NCBI GenBank assembly: GCA_028554645.1
Contig: JAQOOI010000080.1
Span: 1,612,001-1,676,000, forward strand
Direction of reading: 5' to 3'
DNA length: 64,000 bases
Source: Omphalotus guepiniiformis
Lineage: Eukaryota; Basidiomycota; Agaricomycetes; Agaricales; Omphalotaceae
The notes beneath the pieces were generated by a model. The model was given only the letters and a program-made list of their open reading frames with translations, searched no databases and was not told the origin of the DNA. Positions 22,847 to 37,777 of the stretch are shown in pieces (position 1 is the stretch's first letter; each line of letters begins with the position of its first letter). Both the position numbers and the translations under genes were made by a program.

Positions 22847-24109
22847 TTATCCTTTTGTAACAATCGTTGCCACCAGTAGATCCCCTATATCATCATGAAG
22901 AAGAGCTTTGACGTCTGCTTGCTCGAGAGACCATTCGTAAGCCTCCAAAAGCACGCTGTCAGTCAAAGGTATATAATGGGAGGCCAAGACAGTGATAATG
23001 TTTGTGACACGGGAAATGGCTGTTCGTGTGGAATCGTCGATATCCTGAAGAACGTATCAGATTCGCCCCATGTTTTCTTTGCTCACTTTATCACTCACGT
23101 CGTTTCGATTTGAGTATACTGCCTCTGCATCAAACCCTTCTTCTCCTTCTCGTTCACTCTGTTTGACGTGTTTGCTGACCCATATATAGCCATTCAAACC
23201 CAGTATAAGATCAACGCCACAAGGCAACGATATGAAGTGCGACTTCAGTCTACGAACTAGAATTGGTGGCACAGTTACAAATTGACCATTGCGTAGCTGC
23301 AGAACAGTTCAGCAGCTAAATCCATGTGAAAACTACGAGCAGGGCGCACTTTGCCATAGCTCAACGAGCGAGTGTGTAGGGACATGCTTCCATCAGAAAA
23401 AAATGCCTGGACTTCGGCCACCAAAAGATCCCCCTCTTCAAAGAACGTGCGCATTTGAAGTTCGTCGCTTTCGAGTTTTCGTCTCTAGTATCAAGTGAAT
23501 GAACAGGTACTCGTGAAAAGAGATCTGACTGAAACTTACTTGCACACCTCCGGGTAAATTGACCGACGAGAGCATCAAGATAGCGTCTTGCCTAGAATTA
23601 GCATCCACTTTCCAGCGACGAGGTTGGACCTTGATACAGAAGGATGGTTTTACAAAAATAAAAAGATGTATGGAATCATCGCATACCTCTGTTATTCTGC
23701 CGACAACTAAATCTCCAACTTCTGGGTTGTATCTGTGGCTCAAATGTCACGATCGCCACAAGTGAGGGGCAGAAGAAGTACTTACCTGGTACGCACGGCA
23801 CGAACCGTGATTAGTTTGTTTACACGCTCAACTACACCGCTGACAGACGCGATGACCTCCTCATTGTCCACATAAGTTCCATGCCCACTGTTGCAGAGAT
23901 TTGAACGTCAAGCAGAAAATTGGGAGTCAAGTATTTACTGACCGCATATAAGCCTGTGCTGAGGTGAGTGATTCACCTGGCCAGGTCAATTTGGAGCTTC
24001 CCTCCTCAAGGAAATCCTCATCCTCGTCAACGTCCATGTCCAATTCTTCTGGAAGATACTTGGTTGTATGGCTATCTGAGGAGACACGAAATGAGGTGAA
24101 TTCAATCAT
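22847..24109 (-). CDS. RRP4: Exosome complex RNA-binding cap subunit RRP4
   Basis: Rrp4 is an S1/KH cap protein of the nuclear and cytoplasmic RNA exosome, which guides RNA into the 3'-5' degradation channel. The order is: acidic N-terminus ([15 protein letters not shown]), [20 protein letters not shown] with the conserved GHGTY turn, an S1 domain ([57 protein letters not shown]), then [18 protein letters not shown] and a KH-like region ([18 protein letters not shown]) holding the GxNGxIW motif of Rrp4. It ends [12 protein letters not shown]. About six introns. The start ATG at 24109 is the first in the open frame. It is divergent from HIS6 with 176 bp between the chosen starts. Confidence 0.92.
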
Positions 24110-24285
24110 CTAGAAAGGTTCATTTTGATTGTAAAATCCATGGCAAGAGAGTTGATTGCTACTTACTATTGTGAAAAGGTAGTGGTTAAGAAAGTAAAGA
24201 ATTCCGGACCGATGTGCCGGACTAGATGCTATCGACGCGTCCGTCGCGCTGCTTGCTCTTCAACTCTTCGGTTATCAGCCCAAGC

Positions 24286-25566
24286 ATGTCTCGACGGCAC
24301 AGTAGTTTTCGACCGTGTATCGACATACACGATGGCCAAGTCAAACAGATCGTTGGAGGTACACTATCTGACACCAATCCCAACCATCTTCAAACAAATT
24401 TTGTGTCAAAGTTCGTGTTTCTCAATTTCTAATGCTCATGCGAGACATTTACAGTGTATCAGCAAATCCCCTGCTGAATTCGCGCAAATATACAAGGAGC
24501 ATGGACTCGAGGGTGGACATGTCATAAAACTGGGACCGGGAAATGACGAGGCTGCTAAGGAAGCTTTAGCGGCGTGGCCAGGTCAGATCGTTTGTCTTTC
24601 AATATCTTAAGCGAGCCTCATCTGTTACATAGGTGGACTTCAAATCGGAGGAGGCATTACCGATGAGAACGCAGAATCGTGGTTAGAAGCAGGAGCTAGC
24701 AAGGTTGCCTCATCTCTTCCGACGTCTAATGCAGTATTATTGAAAAAAACATCGCAAAGATAATAGTGACGTCTTATTTATTCCCAAAAGCAAAGTTTTC
24801 GTTAGAAAGGCTGCAAGCTATCTCCTCAGTTGTCGGAAAGGAAAGATTAGTAGTTGACGTGAGGTAAGAACGACTACCTGAATTGAGAATGCAATGGCTC
24901 AATATACGTTTGAGATAGCTGTCGTCGGAGAGATGATCAATGGCTGGTTGCGATGAACAAATGGCAAGATCTAACAGACATGGAAGTTTCTGAAGGTCCG
25001 CTGTTGCAACAGACATGGATCGAGACTAGTAACAAATCAGGCCATCGCAGACTCATTAAGACTCTTGTCTGAATATTGCAGGTAAATTCTTTGAAACCTC
25101 CTGCAGCTTATACTTATACACTGGAGATAGCGAGTTCTTAATACACGCCGCTGATGTTGAAGGTCTATGCCAAGGCATTGACGAAGACTTGGTCACTAGT
25201 GAGTATTCAAGCTCTTGCTTCAGTTGTGTACATCCATGGCCATGGCAATTCTGTTCAGAACTAGGGCAATGGTCTCGAATACCCGTAACGTACGCAGGTG
25301 GTGCCAAAGGTAGTCAAGCGCGTCTCATTCATTGTAGCAATTTCTAACGTGAATTTAGACATCTCCGATCTCGACTTGGTCGATACCCTTTCAAAAGGAC
25401 GCGTGGATCTGACGTATGGGAGGTGAATCGATTACTGAATACTGCCTTTGAGTAAGTTCATTGACAACACATTTTCAGTGCTTTGGATATTTTTGGAGGG
25501 AAACTAGTCGAGTTTGAAGAACTAACGAAAAAATCTCGTGCTCTGGCATGTTCTACCTGTATGTAA
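24286..25566 (+). CDS. HIS6: HIS6, ProFAR isomerase (histidine biosynthesis)
   Basis: Phosphoribosylformimino-5-aminoimidazole carboxamide ribotide isomerase, the fourth step of histidine biosynthesis (EC 5.3.1.16), a cytosolic TIM barrel. Spliced blocks are [20 protein letters not shown] (with the catalytic Asp of the first strand), [89 protein letters not shown] and [15 protein letters not shown]. Both phosphate-binding GGG/GGA loops are present. About seven introns. I chose the ATG at 24286 because it places CIDIH near the N-terminus as in yeast; an in-frame ATG at 24226 would add 20 residues. It converges with the monooxygenase gene, 76 bp stop to stop. Confidence 0.92.
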
Positions 25567-25642
25567 TTCTTTCTTTGCTTCTACTTTGATTCCACATACA
25601 GAATTTAAATCTGCTACCATCGTTGTGACTATCCATTGCCAA

Positions 25643-27975
<2,333 letters not shown>

Positions 27976-29583
27976 TCAGAGGATTATGCAGCCTCTCTCA
28001 AACCACCAGCTCCTTCTTAGGCCTTCGATCCACCAGACGCACATCTTGAGTCTCATTCTGACACTCCTTACCGGTAGGAGCTTGGCCTTTTCCCACTCGT
28101 CGATCGGGAGAACTGTGCCAACGTAAAAGCTGAAATTTGATGCGTCAAAGTCCGGATCAGAGGGATCGGTCGGTGGAGGTGGGCCGTGAGTATAGGAAAG
28201 GCGTTGTATGACCCAGGGAGTCGTGCTTGTATGTAGTTGGGAAAGAAAGGATGAACAGTGCGAAATGAGATGGGCAGTAGAGAGAGGTAACGGTCGAGTG
28301 AGCGCTGGGTGAGAGATCGGCGGCGGCGGTGGACTGACTGCAGAAGGGGACTGAGTTTCTGAACGTACACGAGAAGGAGGAGGAGATCTAGAAGTGCCAC
28401 GTTGAAGAGAGGAGGGGGAGGAGGAGGAGGAGGAGGAAGCAGAATCGTGCGGAAGATGATACTCTTCTGGCTGTTCTTCTTCGTCGTCGGCTTGGTCGTC
28501 TGGGAAGTCGTCAATTCTTTCTATACGAGCGACGACATAGCCATCTAATAAACCGCGTTCTAGAATCCGGAATCGCCATGCACCCCAAGTCTCGACGATG
28601 CTGCGGCCATCAGGGAGCATTTGCACGCTACGTATATCTAGCATGGTGCCATACTCAACCTGACCATGAGGATTGAGGATAGAAGCAGAAGAGGAAGAAG
28701 AGGAGGACATGATCATGCCAAAAGAAGGATGGTCAGAGGCGAGACAACGGCGAAGCATGAGCCGGTAACGAGGCTCAAAGAAATGAAGAAGGGTAGGCAT
28801 TCCAGGAAAGGAGAGATGTGAGACTAGGATAGGTGTATTGAGACGAGCATCACGCTCTTCTGCTTCTATAGCTTCCTTTCGGTCTTGGTAGGCGGTAGGA
28901 CATACGTGTAATACTACAAACGAATGAGCAAGAGGAATAAGTGAAATATAATGAAACACACAGAGTCTGAGCATGGTTTCATTCTGCGGATGATTGTGAA
29001 AATATGCAAAGCCAGGAAGTTGCTGTCTGCAGAGAGGACAAGCTGAACTGTGATCAAGGGAACGATGGAGACACCTGGAGCAAAAAGTCTGCAGAACCAC
29101 TAAAAATGAAATAGACAAGACACAGATAGATTCACGTACATGTTGACAAGGAGTAGTCACTGGCTCAAAGAAAAAGGCGAAGCATATTTCACACGTCAGC
29201 TCTGCGAGAAGATCTTTTTCAAAAGAAGAGGAGGAGGAGGAGGAGGTAGAGGGAATGAGAGGCTCGTCTGCCGGAAGAGCGCGTTGGCGAGCGGACTGTG
29301 AGCGAAGATGAGAGAGCAAATCATCATCGTCATCGTCATCGTCGTCGTCGTTATCATGAAGATTGTCTGCATCGAGGTGATGAAGGGAGTGTCGGTCGAG
29401 AAGAGTGAGTATTTTATTGAGAGAAACGTCTTGTCTGTGATGAGAAAGCAGAGGAGTATGATGAAGAGGACAAGATAAATGATTATCACAGATAGAATGG
29501 CCACAATGAAGAGTTGAAGGCCTTTGAAGGAGCTTGTCGCAGAGGGGACAGCGGAGAAGAGGTCGTATGTCAGATGGGAACAT
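27976..29583 (-). CDS. RING-finger and LON-substrate-binding-domain protein (LONRF-like)
   Basis: Probably an E3 ubiquitin ligase: two RING-type modules plus a Lon N-terminal domain without any ATPase or protease. The N-terminal half-RING reads CPLCDKLLQRPSTLHCGHSI. A run of consecutive Asp residues follows, then a C3HC4 RING: CEICFAFFFEPVTTPCQH joined across an intron to TFCSRCLHRSLDHSSACPLC. The LON domain follows (PILVSHLSFPGMPTLLHFFE, PRYRLMLRRCL, YGTMLDIRSVQMLPDGRSIV, WRFRILERGLLDGYVVARIE), interrupted by a Ser/Pro-rich insert, and closes with VGTVLPIDEWEKAKLLPVRS. Two introns. The ATG at 29583 is fixed by the RING beginning at residue 12. Only 21 bp separate it from the start of the divergent STB6-like gene. 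Confidence 0.85.
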   Translation of the reverse strand: MFPSDIRPLLRCPLCDKLLQRPSTLHCGHSICDNHLSCPLHHTPLLSHHRQDVSLNKILTLLDRHSLHHLDADNLHDNDDDDDDDDDDLLSHLRSQSARQRALPADEPLIPSTSSSSSSSFEKDLLAELTCEICFAFFFEPVTTPCQHVRESICVLSISFLVVLQTFCSRCLHRSLDHSSACPLCRQQLPGFAYFHNHPQNETMLRLCVFHYISLIPLAHSFVVLHVCPTAYQDRKEAIEAEERDARLNTPILVSHLSFPGMPTLLHFFEPRYRLMLRRCLASDHPSFGMIMSSSSSSSASILNPHGQVEYGTMLDIRSVQMLPDGRSIVETWGAWRFRILERGLLDGYVVARIERIDDFPDDQADDEEEQPEEYHLPHDSASSSSSSSPSSLQRGTSRSPPPSRVRSETQSPSAVSPPPPPISHPALTRPLPLSTAHLISHCSSFLSQLHTSTTPWVIQRLSYTHGPPPPTDPSDPDFDASNFSFYVGTVLPIDEWEKAKLLPVRSVRMRLKMCVWWIEGLRRSWWFERGCIIL

Positions 29584-29604
29584 GAAGCAAGTCCAAATTA
29601 GGAC

Positions 29605-32600
29605 ATGCCCTCCCTTCTTCTACCCTCTCTCAATAATCCCTTTCCTCTTCACGGTTACCAGCTATATGCTGTCGACAGATGGCTTCTTCAACGTAGAAAT
29701 TATCCTCTTCTCATCGTCTATACCGGCGATAACGCTCACAAGATCACTGTCGCCCCTGTGGACGTTGATGACCTCACCTATCAACTCTTCCAGGAACATG
29801 CAAAGCCAAAGCATACCCAGCATGGCATTCTCATGCTCACCTCTCTTGCCCAGTTTCGTTCAGACTACACTATTGTGCTCGTTCCAGATGGCGACCTCAA
29901 TGCTGCCGCTCAACAGCTCTACACCAATATAAATCTTCTGCGCATGGGTTGTGCTGGCAGGAGCGGACTCACTCTCGAGGAGCCTAGTGATGTGACCAAG
30001 GATAGGTTCACTTCCATGTACCTTCTTCCCCAGGTTTCCTTCAATGACACCGTGCTCGAGCTCGTCCGTCTCATCCAGGTCTCGCTATATCTCTTTAGCT
30101 ACTATCCTCCAACCCGGCCCATTGACGGGCTTCTTTGTGATTTCACTCTGGACGGTCTCTCTAGTTGGTTCAAACACGTTGGGAGATCGTATCTCGACCC
30201 CGTAGATCGCATCACGGACCCCTCTGTTCTCTCTTTGTTATTTAGTCTCGTCTTGGCTGTTCGCAATCGCTTAGCAGCTATTTCGCCGCATAATGTAGGT
30301 CTCTAATTTTTTTTCCTTGTGTATGCTCATTGTCAGCATAGACTGCTCCAAAAGATCCCTTTCTTCTTCCTCGTTCTTTTACCTCCGCACTCGCAACCTT
30401 CAACTCCTTTACTCCCTCTTCCTCTTCCAATGCCTCTTTCCTTCCCGTATTTCTCAAGGAACACACTCACTCCATGCCCGTCATGCCTACCATTCATTCT
30501 CAACCTTCTCCCGTTCAACCTACCCTCTCTCAACCCCCGACACTGTCCCTCATTGGCCCCACTCCTCCCGGTAGCGCTCTACAGACTCCCGGAACCTCTC
30601 CAATGCCTGAGCCAACTCAAACTACTTTCCTTTCTCCCTCTCTCATTAACTCTGTCTTTTCAACCTACGACAATAAACTCAAGACATCATCAAAAGACAG
30701 AAAAGGTCGCAACAATGGTTCTATCGAGGATATTTCCCTTGTGCCGCTTCCACATCCCCATGTTCATCTACCTTCTGCACTCACATCAGCTGTCACCACC
30801 TCCAGTGGTATATCCGGTATAATTTCTCCCATTCCCCATCTTGCAGACCTGGTCAGTGTCGTGGTTGGTCGCAAAGAGTCTATTGCTCGCACGAAACAAC
30901 GTCAAAGCGAAGATCGCTCAAGAAATATTGATTCTAATCCTTCCGATCCGTCTTCTTCTGATGACGGTCTCGGCGTTGATATATCCAAGGCTGCTGCCAA
31001 AGTCAAAGCTCGAGTCAGAAAGAGTCGTGATGGAGCCAGAAAAGTCTATGCATCTAACAAGGGCAAGGACGCTGATCTTACTAGCGTGGGAGGGACTCTT
31101 CGTGGTTTATGGACTGGTCGCGTGTCCGTCGTCGTTCGCCTTCGTCAGAGAGCCGAGCAGAAGCAGAACTCATTAGACAACGACAAGGAGAAGGATGAGC
31201 GCGATCCTTCGGATGGCTTTAGCTCCTGGCGTTCGCATCACAATACAACCAAAAAGTCGATATCTCTCGCCAAGTCCAAGGGTAGCTTATGGAGCGACGG
31301 GGATAACACCGACTCGCATCCCTCCGGTGCGCCTGCTACGCGTGTCTCGATGCCTGTGATTGCCTCCCCAGAGGTTCTGAAGCCTGCATTCTCGAGGAGA
31401 GCGAGCGTCTCTGGTGGAAGAAGCCGTTATGGCTCTGTGCAGAGTTTCGTTATCCACGGAGAGAAATCTGATGGGAAGAGTACAGAAGAAGAGGGTGCTG
31501 GCGGCCCAGAAACCTTTGGTGCGCTTTGGGCCAAGGGAGGTTCTAAAGTCAGGGACAAACTGGAGAGCTGGACCGGGTAGGTGCTATAAGCCATTCGTTG
31601 TCGGTGTATGCTAAAAGTCACATAGATTGTCTAAAGTCGATGGCAAACGCAGAAACAAGACGCATCCAGAAACAAGAACTCCTAGTAATAACAGTAGCGC
31701 AAACGTAGTAGATCTCTCGCCAGTCCCTTCACCTCTCGCTTCGCCCTCTTTTCCACCAAGCAAGTCACCCCAATCATCACCCACGACAGCAAAGAAACGA
31801 CCAGCAACAAGACTCCTCTTGTCTCCTAGTTCTTCTATGTCTCAACAACGTTCGACCTCTCGACCTCAGAGCCCTACTGTATCTGGACCATTCTACGGTG
31901 GATACGGAGATGATGATGACGATCTGCTCAGCAGCGGACAAGTGTCCCCTGTAGGTGGCCCAAACAGCAGCGCGTTCTTCTTCAATGCCAGAGATCCAGA
32001 CGGTGTTGTGAGTGGAGGCGAGGATCCGAGGACCCCTCGGGCTATAGGACGCAGTACATCCAGGCTGGGTTCCCCACATGCCTCAATGTCAGGGCTGTTA
32101 TATCACAGCCGGAGCAAGCCAATGACGAAAGGGAGCGACACGGACGCGAGTCTGAACGAAAGCACGATGCCGTCCGGTCAGACTAATTTCCGGTTACAAG
32201 AACGCGACGAGTCCGCTGCTACTGCGTATGCGAAGAAGGTTTCGGAGGTGCTAGGAAGAGGTCATCCAAGTAAGCGACCTTGGCCTGGAAATCGGATCCC
32301 GTATGCGAGCAGGGTGTCGAGTTGGTCTGATCCGGTCAGCGCAAGAGGCCAGGTTGAAGGCGATCACAATCTTGGTGGGGACACTGACGAAGACGAAGCT
32401 GGAGATAGGTTGAGTCGTGAGGGGGTGTCGGAGGAGGAGGAGAAGGTGCGGAAAGGGGAGAGCAGAGATGTACTGGGGGCTATGCCGCCACTGGGTCGTC
32501 GTCGGAATATCGTTGCTGTTCAAGGTGAGGGCCATTATCGGCATAAACGCCATCAAAGCGCTTTCTCTCCTAGCGGGTGGGTCACGCTTTCAGAGGAGCC

Positions 32601-33692
32601 GTCGGAGTACTTCGACCTTACCCCGACCGGCGGGGCTGTCCGCGTTGCTAGAAGCGGGTCATCTCGAGAGGATGAGAGTGGTATGAGCCACAAGTCATTG
32701 GGATTGAGTACGAGACGAAGAAGGAGTTTCCATTCGCTGTCTTTATATCGGACCGATGGGGAAAGCGTTGACTTTAATGAGCAAGAATCGAGGCCAAAGG
32801 CATTGACGATCGTCAAGGTACTACCGATTGATAGAATGAGGATTGATGTAGAGTTGTGTGCGCAGTATCTGATTATGTGGCGCAGAGAAGAACACCTCAG
32901 GAATGTGGTCGCCACGCTACAGGTAAATACAAAATTCCCTCGTTCAACATAAGAATACTTACACTTCTTTAGATCCTTACCTCCAGGTTGTCAGACACCA
33001 ACATCCACCTGCGCGAGCACTACGATTCACATCTCGCAGAACTTGCCGAGCTTGAGGCTCGTGTCAAAGTCATCGCGGAAGTAGATACCGAGAACGCGAA
33101 TGCCAACAAGATCAGCCAAGCGACCAACACGCTCTGGTACGAAGCGGAGCAGTTCCGCGTACCTGATCTATGGCACGCTGCCAGTCCACCTCGAGCCAAG
33201 GTTCTTTCCATGCGTGAAAAGATATTTGGTACCGGTGGACGCAGAATTCCACAGGGTGTACACGGTGCGCATGGGCGATTTAATCGACTACAGTGGACTC
33301 TGGACGGGCAGGAGAGGTTGGTGGATATAGAAGGCAAGACGGAGAGCGAGTTTGAGGAAGAGTTGTGTATTGATCCGAAGCAAGAGTTCATCAGGCCACC
33401 GGAAGAGGACGAGGAGGACGTAGTCGATCATCTGAGCATCAAGCCAATGTGGTTGTTAAGATTTTTCACGAGCTGGGGTACAAATTGGGGGGCGTCTTCG
33501 TCATCGCACAGTACTGTGCCGAAGGCAGAGGTTGCGCCGAAGGCAGAGGAGGTAGAAGGCAAGTCAGTGACGGCGGATATCGCCAGTCCAAAGAGTGAGC
33601 CTCGGTCACCGGTGGATGGTTCTGCAGTATCTTTGCCCATACAGTCCTTGAAAGCTGAAGCATCAAAACTTGAAAAGTCGGCTTCTCTCTAA
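29605..33692 (+). CDS. STB6-like large regulatory protein
   Basis: The N-terminal 230 residues look like the fungal STB6-type N-terminal domain: HGYQLYAVDRWLLQRRNYPL, LIVYTGDNAHKITVAPVDV, HGILMLTSLAQFRSDYTIVL, VPDGDLNAAAQQLYTNINLL and RMGCAGRSGLTLEE. Yeast Stb2/Stb6 were found as Sin3-binding proteins; the biochemical role is not established. The middle, about 800 residues, is low-complexity Ser/Pro/Arg with many SP sites. A conserved C-terminal module follows (KVLPIDRMRIDVELCAQYLI, EEHLRNVVATLQILTSRLSD, then a Glu-rich coiled coil LAELAELEARVKVIAEVD). Three introns, near 30295-30340, 31579-31626 and 32925-32972; total about 1,310 residues. The start at 29605 is fixed by the domain beginning only 16 residues in. 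Confidence 0.75.
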
Positions 33693-33844
33693 GACATCTT
33701 TTTGTTCACACCAGTTTTTCAATATCTTATGCTCACATAGTTTGGAATGTATTTAACCACAAAGTAATATCTGTACTACTACATACTGAAGGGTATGATT
33801 ATATGACGATTCCCTTATATCATGAGTATATTGATAGCTTGGGC

Positions 33845-35326
33845 TCACTGTCTACGGACAGATTTGCCTTGAGATTTGCGGATGGAACGCTTACGTTCAC
33901 GGTCGAGAATCTGCAGAAATTATTGTGAATCAGCTATGGTGGAGTGATACAGAAGAAGGCTGCGTACCTTTTGTTGCTCGGCAGCACTGAGTTTTGATAT
34001 TCTCTCTTCCTCCGCCTTTCGTTTTGCAGCCTTTTGGTCCTCACGCGCCTGCTCAATCTGCGGAGAAAAGGTCAATACTGAACTTGGTTAAAAGTGTGAG
34101 GATGGGTACCTCTTCCTTCTTCTCTCTCTCTGCATCCTGCTTCAGGGATTTGTCAAGCTCGTCCCTCGTCTTTTTCAATTTCGTCTTGGTTTCCGGGCGA
34201 AGAGAAACCTTGGATAACGAGTCGATGAAGGGAAAGAGGGCAGAAACGAAATCCACGGTATCAGCAGCACGAGATGTCGAGGGTACAGAAAGCATAACAA
34301 TGACACGCTTTTCGCGCTGCTGAGGAAGTAAGGGCGAGGACGGTCGTTCACGGGGCTGGTCGGTTACCTGAGTTGATTGTTAGAGTCAATTGCAACAGTA
34401 GGAGTGACAGTACTTACGGAGAGAGAACGAAAGTACGGTTGGATCTTTGGATCTTGTAGGACAGCAAGGATGTTCGTGCTTTTGAAAATGCTTTCCGCCA
34501 CATCGGCGAACTCTGCAAGGGGCTGAGGATGAAGAAAGGTATAGTCGTATAGATGGCGTACCTGACATCAAGGTCATGTTCTTCGGAAGTTGACTATTCT
34601 CAGATGTCTTAGTGAACGTCTGTATAGGACTTGAGTATGCAGAAAGATGCCCCAATTAAGGAAAGAACACATACCAAATCCCAGCGGTCATCCTTCACCT
34701 TCGCTAGCTCGTCTTTAGACACTACAGCCCAGACAAAATCGGAAGGAAGTGCGGAGGGAAGCAACTTGAAGTCAAGTTGAAGGGTGTCTCGTGGGTTGTA
34801 TTGCAAATCCACGAATGACCAGACAGCCTGGTATATTACTTGCAAAAGGTCATGGTATGGCCGAAGAGTGAAAATGACGTGTAGGGACGTGACATTTCGC
34901 CGTCCAGTAGAAAAACTGAAGAAATCTGTATTTCCGTCTCTCATTAACGAGTTCGCGTTGGGCCGAGAGAATTGTGCGTTGAGAATGGGAAGGTGGAAAG
35001 TCATCCTGGGCGGGCATACAGACATAAGATGATACTAATCAACGCCAGGCTGGTATAAAAACCAACCATTTCTCCACCTTCTTGGAGTTCAAGGATTTGC
35101 CGAAGTACCAGAATGCGACATAAAAGAGAATGACACCCAGAAAGTACACCTCATTCTTGAAATCTAAAGAAAAGTAAGAAACCGTGGAATGACGCTGGGT
35201 AAGGAAACTGCACTTACAAGCGGGGCGGAAGACTAGAAACTTCCATCTCCATTCCAATCCATCGTATTGCTCCGGGGTAGAGACAGGAGGCGGGGAGAGA
35301 CGAGAAAGAATGTTGAGGACGTTCAT
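33845..35326 (-). CDS. CCDC47-like ER protein (PAT complex / DUF1682)
   Basis: CCDC47 is a ribosome-contacting subunit of the ER PAT complex, an intramembrane chaperone for multipass proteins. The spliced protein has YDGLEWRWKFLVFRPAYFKN, a transmembrane segment (EVYFLGVILFYVAFWYFG), then the cytosolic domain: MTFHLPILNAQFSRPN, RNVTSLHVIFTLRPYHDLLQ, WSFVDLQYNPRDTLQLDFKL, LPSDFVWAVVSKDELAKVKD, RWDLTFTKTSENSQLPKNMT and SVTDQPRERPSS. The C-terminus is a charged coiled coil (KLKKTRDELDKSLKQDAERE, ending RKSQGKSVRRQ), as in animal CCDC47 where it reaches the ribosome. It is shorter than the human protein because the acidic lumenal N-terminal region is missing. About six introns. Confidence 0.85.
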
Positions 35327-35552
35327 TTGGAGCTCAATATATGCGCATCAATAATTCTTCCACCTTGAAGTCGTGTTGATTAGTAAGCAGCTGGTACTAC
35401 CCTCTTTACCATCGTCTTCAGATTGTGGAAACCATTTAAATCGGCGGTGTCGGCCGGCCAAGCCAATTCATATTCATACAGTAGTAACTAAGTCTGCTTT
35501 TATCGCGTCATCTACCTATTTTCGCAAATGCACCACTTCTGGTTCTCCTACC

Positions 35553-36059
35553 ATGAGCAGTAGCTCAGACGAATCTTTCCCGGAGCTACTTGCACGTACT
35601 TTCCCTTCTAATTCCTCTGATTCAAAGTTCATTCTTTTTTTCTAGCCCGAGCAGAACCCACCCACGAACTACAGCAACTTTGTCGTTAATGTCCTGAAAC
35701 GCATGTCGCGTGGAGAATCGCAGAGTATTGATCAGAGTGTGCTTAGGAGGTGTATCGGATTGTCCTCTTCCTATCTGGTGGCCGATACGTCTATGGATCC
35801 AGATCATGGCGTGAATACGTGGTTCGTCGGCTTCAGCCGCCTTGTGGACGTCGTCGTTGCACTTCACGCGCGAAGTGAATTAGAACTAGAGACGATGAAT
35901 GCAGCATCGAAAGCGTGCTCAGAGTGTTGGAGTGTATCAGGCGCCTGGAGGGGTTTGGAGGAATGTCGAGATGGCATCAGGAAGATTGCAGTGAAACTCA
36001 AGAGGCTGTTGGACGAGAACGGCAGGACTTACCGCGGCGAAAGAGTCTACGCGCCGTAA
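35553..36059 (+). CDS. Small unrecognised protein (gene model uncertain)
   Basis: A clearly open frame with protein-like composition covers about 35646-36059, with SNFVVNVLKRMSRGESQSID, LRRCIGLSSSYLVADTSMD, NTWFVGFSRLVDVVVALHAR, AWRGLEECRDGIRKIAVKLK and RLLDENGRTYRGERVYAP. The upstream ATG at 35553 (MSSSSDESFPELLA) ends at a good GTACTT donor, but the obvious acceptor at 35645 does not restore the frame. The true start is therefore unclear, and a shorter form beginning at the ATG at 35703 is also possible. I do not recognise the family. It converges with the JmjC gene, 93 bp stop to stop. Confidence 0.45.
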
Positions 36060-36152
36060 CCATTTTCGTTCCTTGTTATCGCATTTCTTGCTGTGCTTTC
36101 CTCGCTGGCAACGCGCATTGCTCATATTTTGTTGTACTAGTACATACTGTAT

Positions 36153-37634
<1,482 letters not shown>

Positions 37635-37777
37635 TTGGGTGGGCCGTCACGTCACGTGGTAACCCACACAGGCGCGACAAACGCCAGCATTCCCAGCCTT
37701 TGTCCTCTGTTCCTTTTCTCCAGTCTATGTTGTATTTTTGAGCAACTTACTGTATCTCTACTGAATAATCTGTCAGA

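Noticed and set aside
29321..29356. GTC/ATC microsatellite as a separate element
   Set aside because: It encodes the poly-Asp run of the RING/LON protein and is part of the coding sequence.
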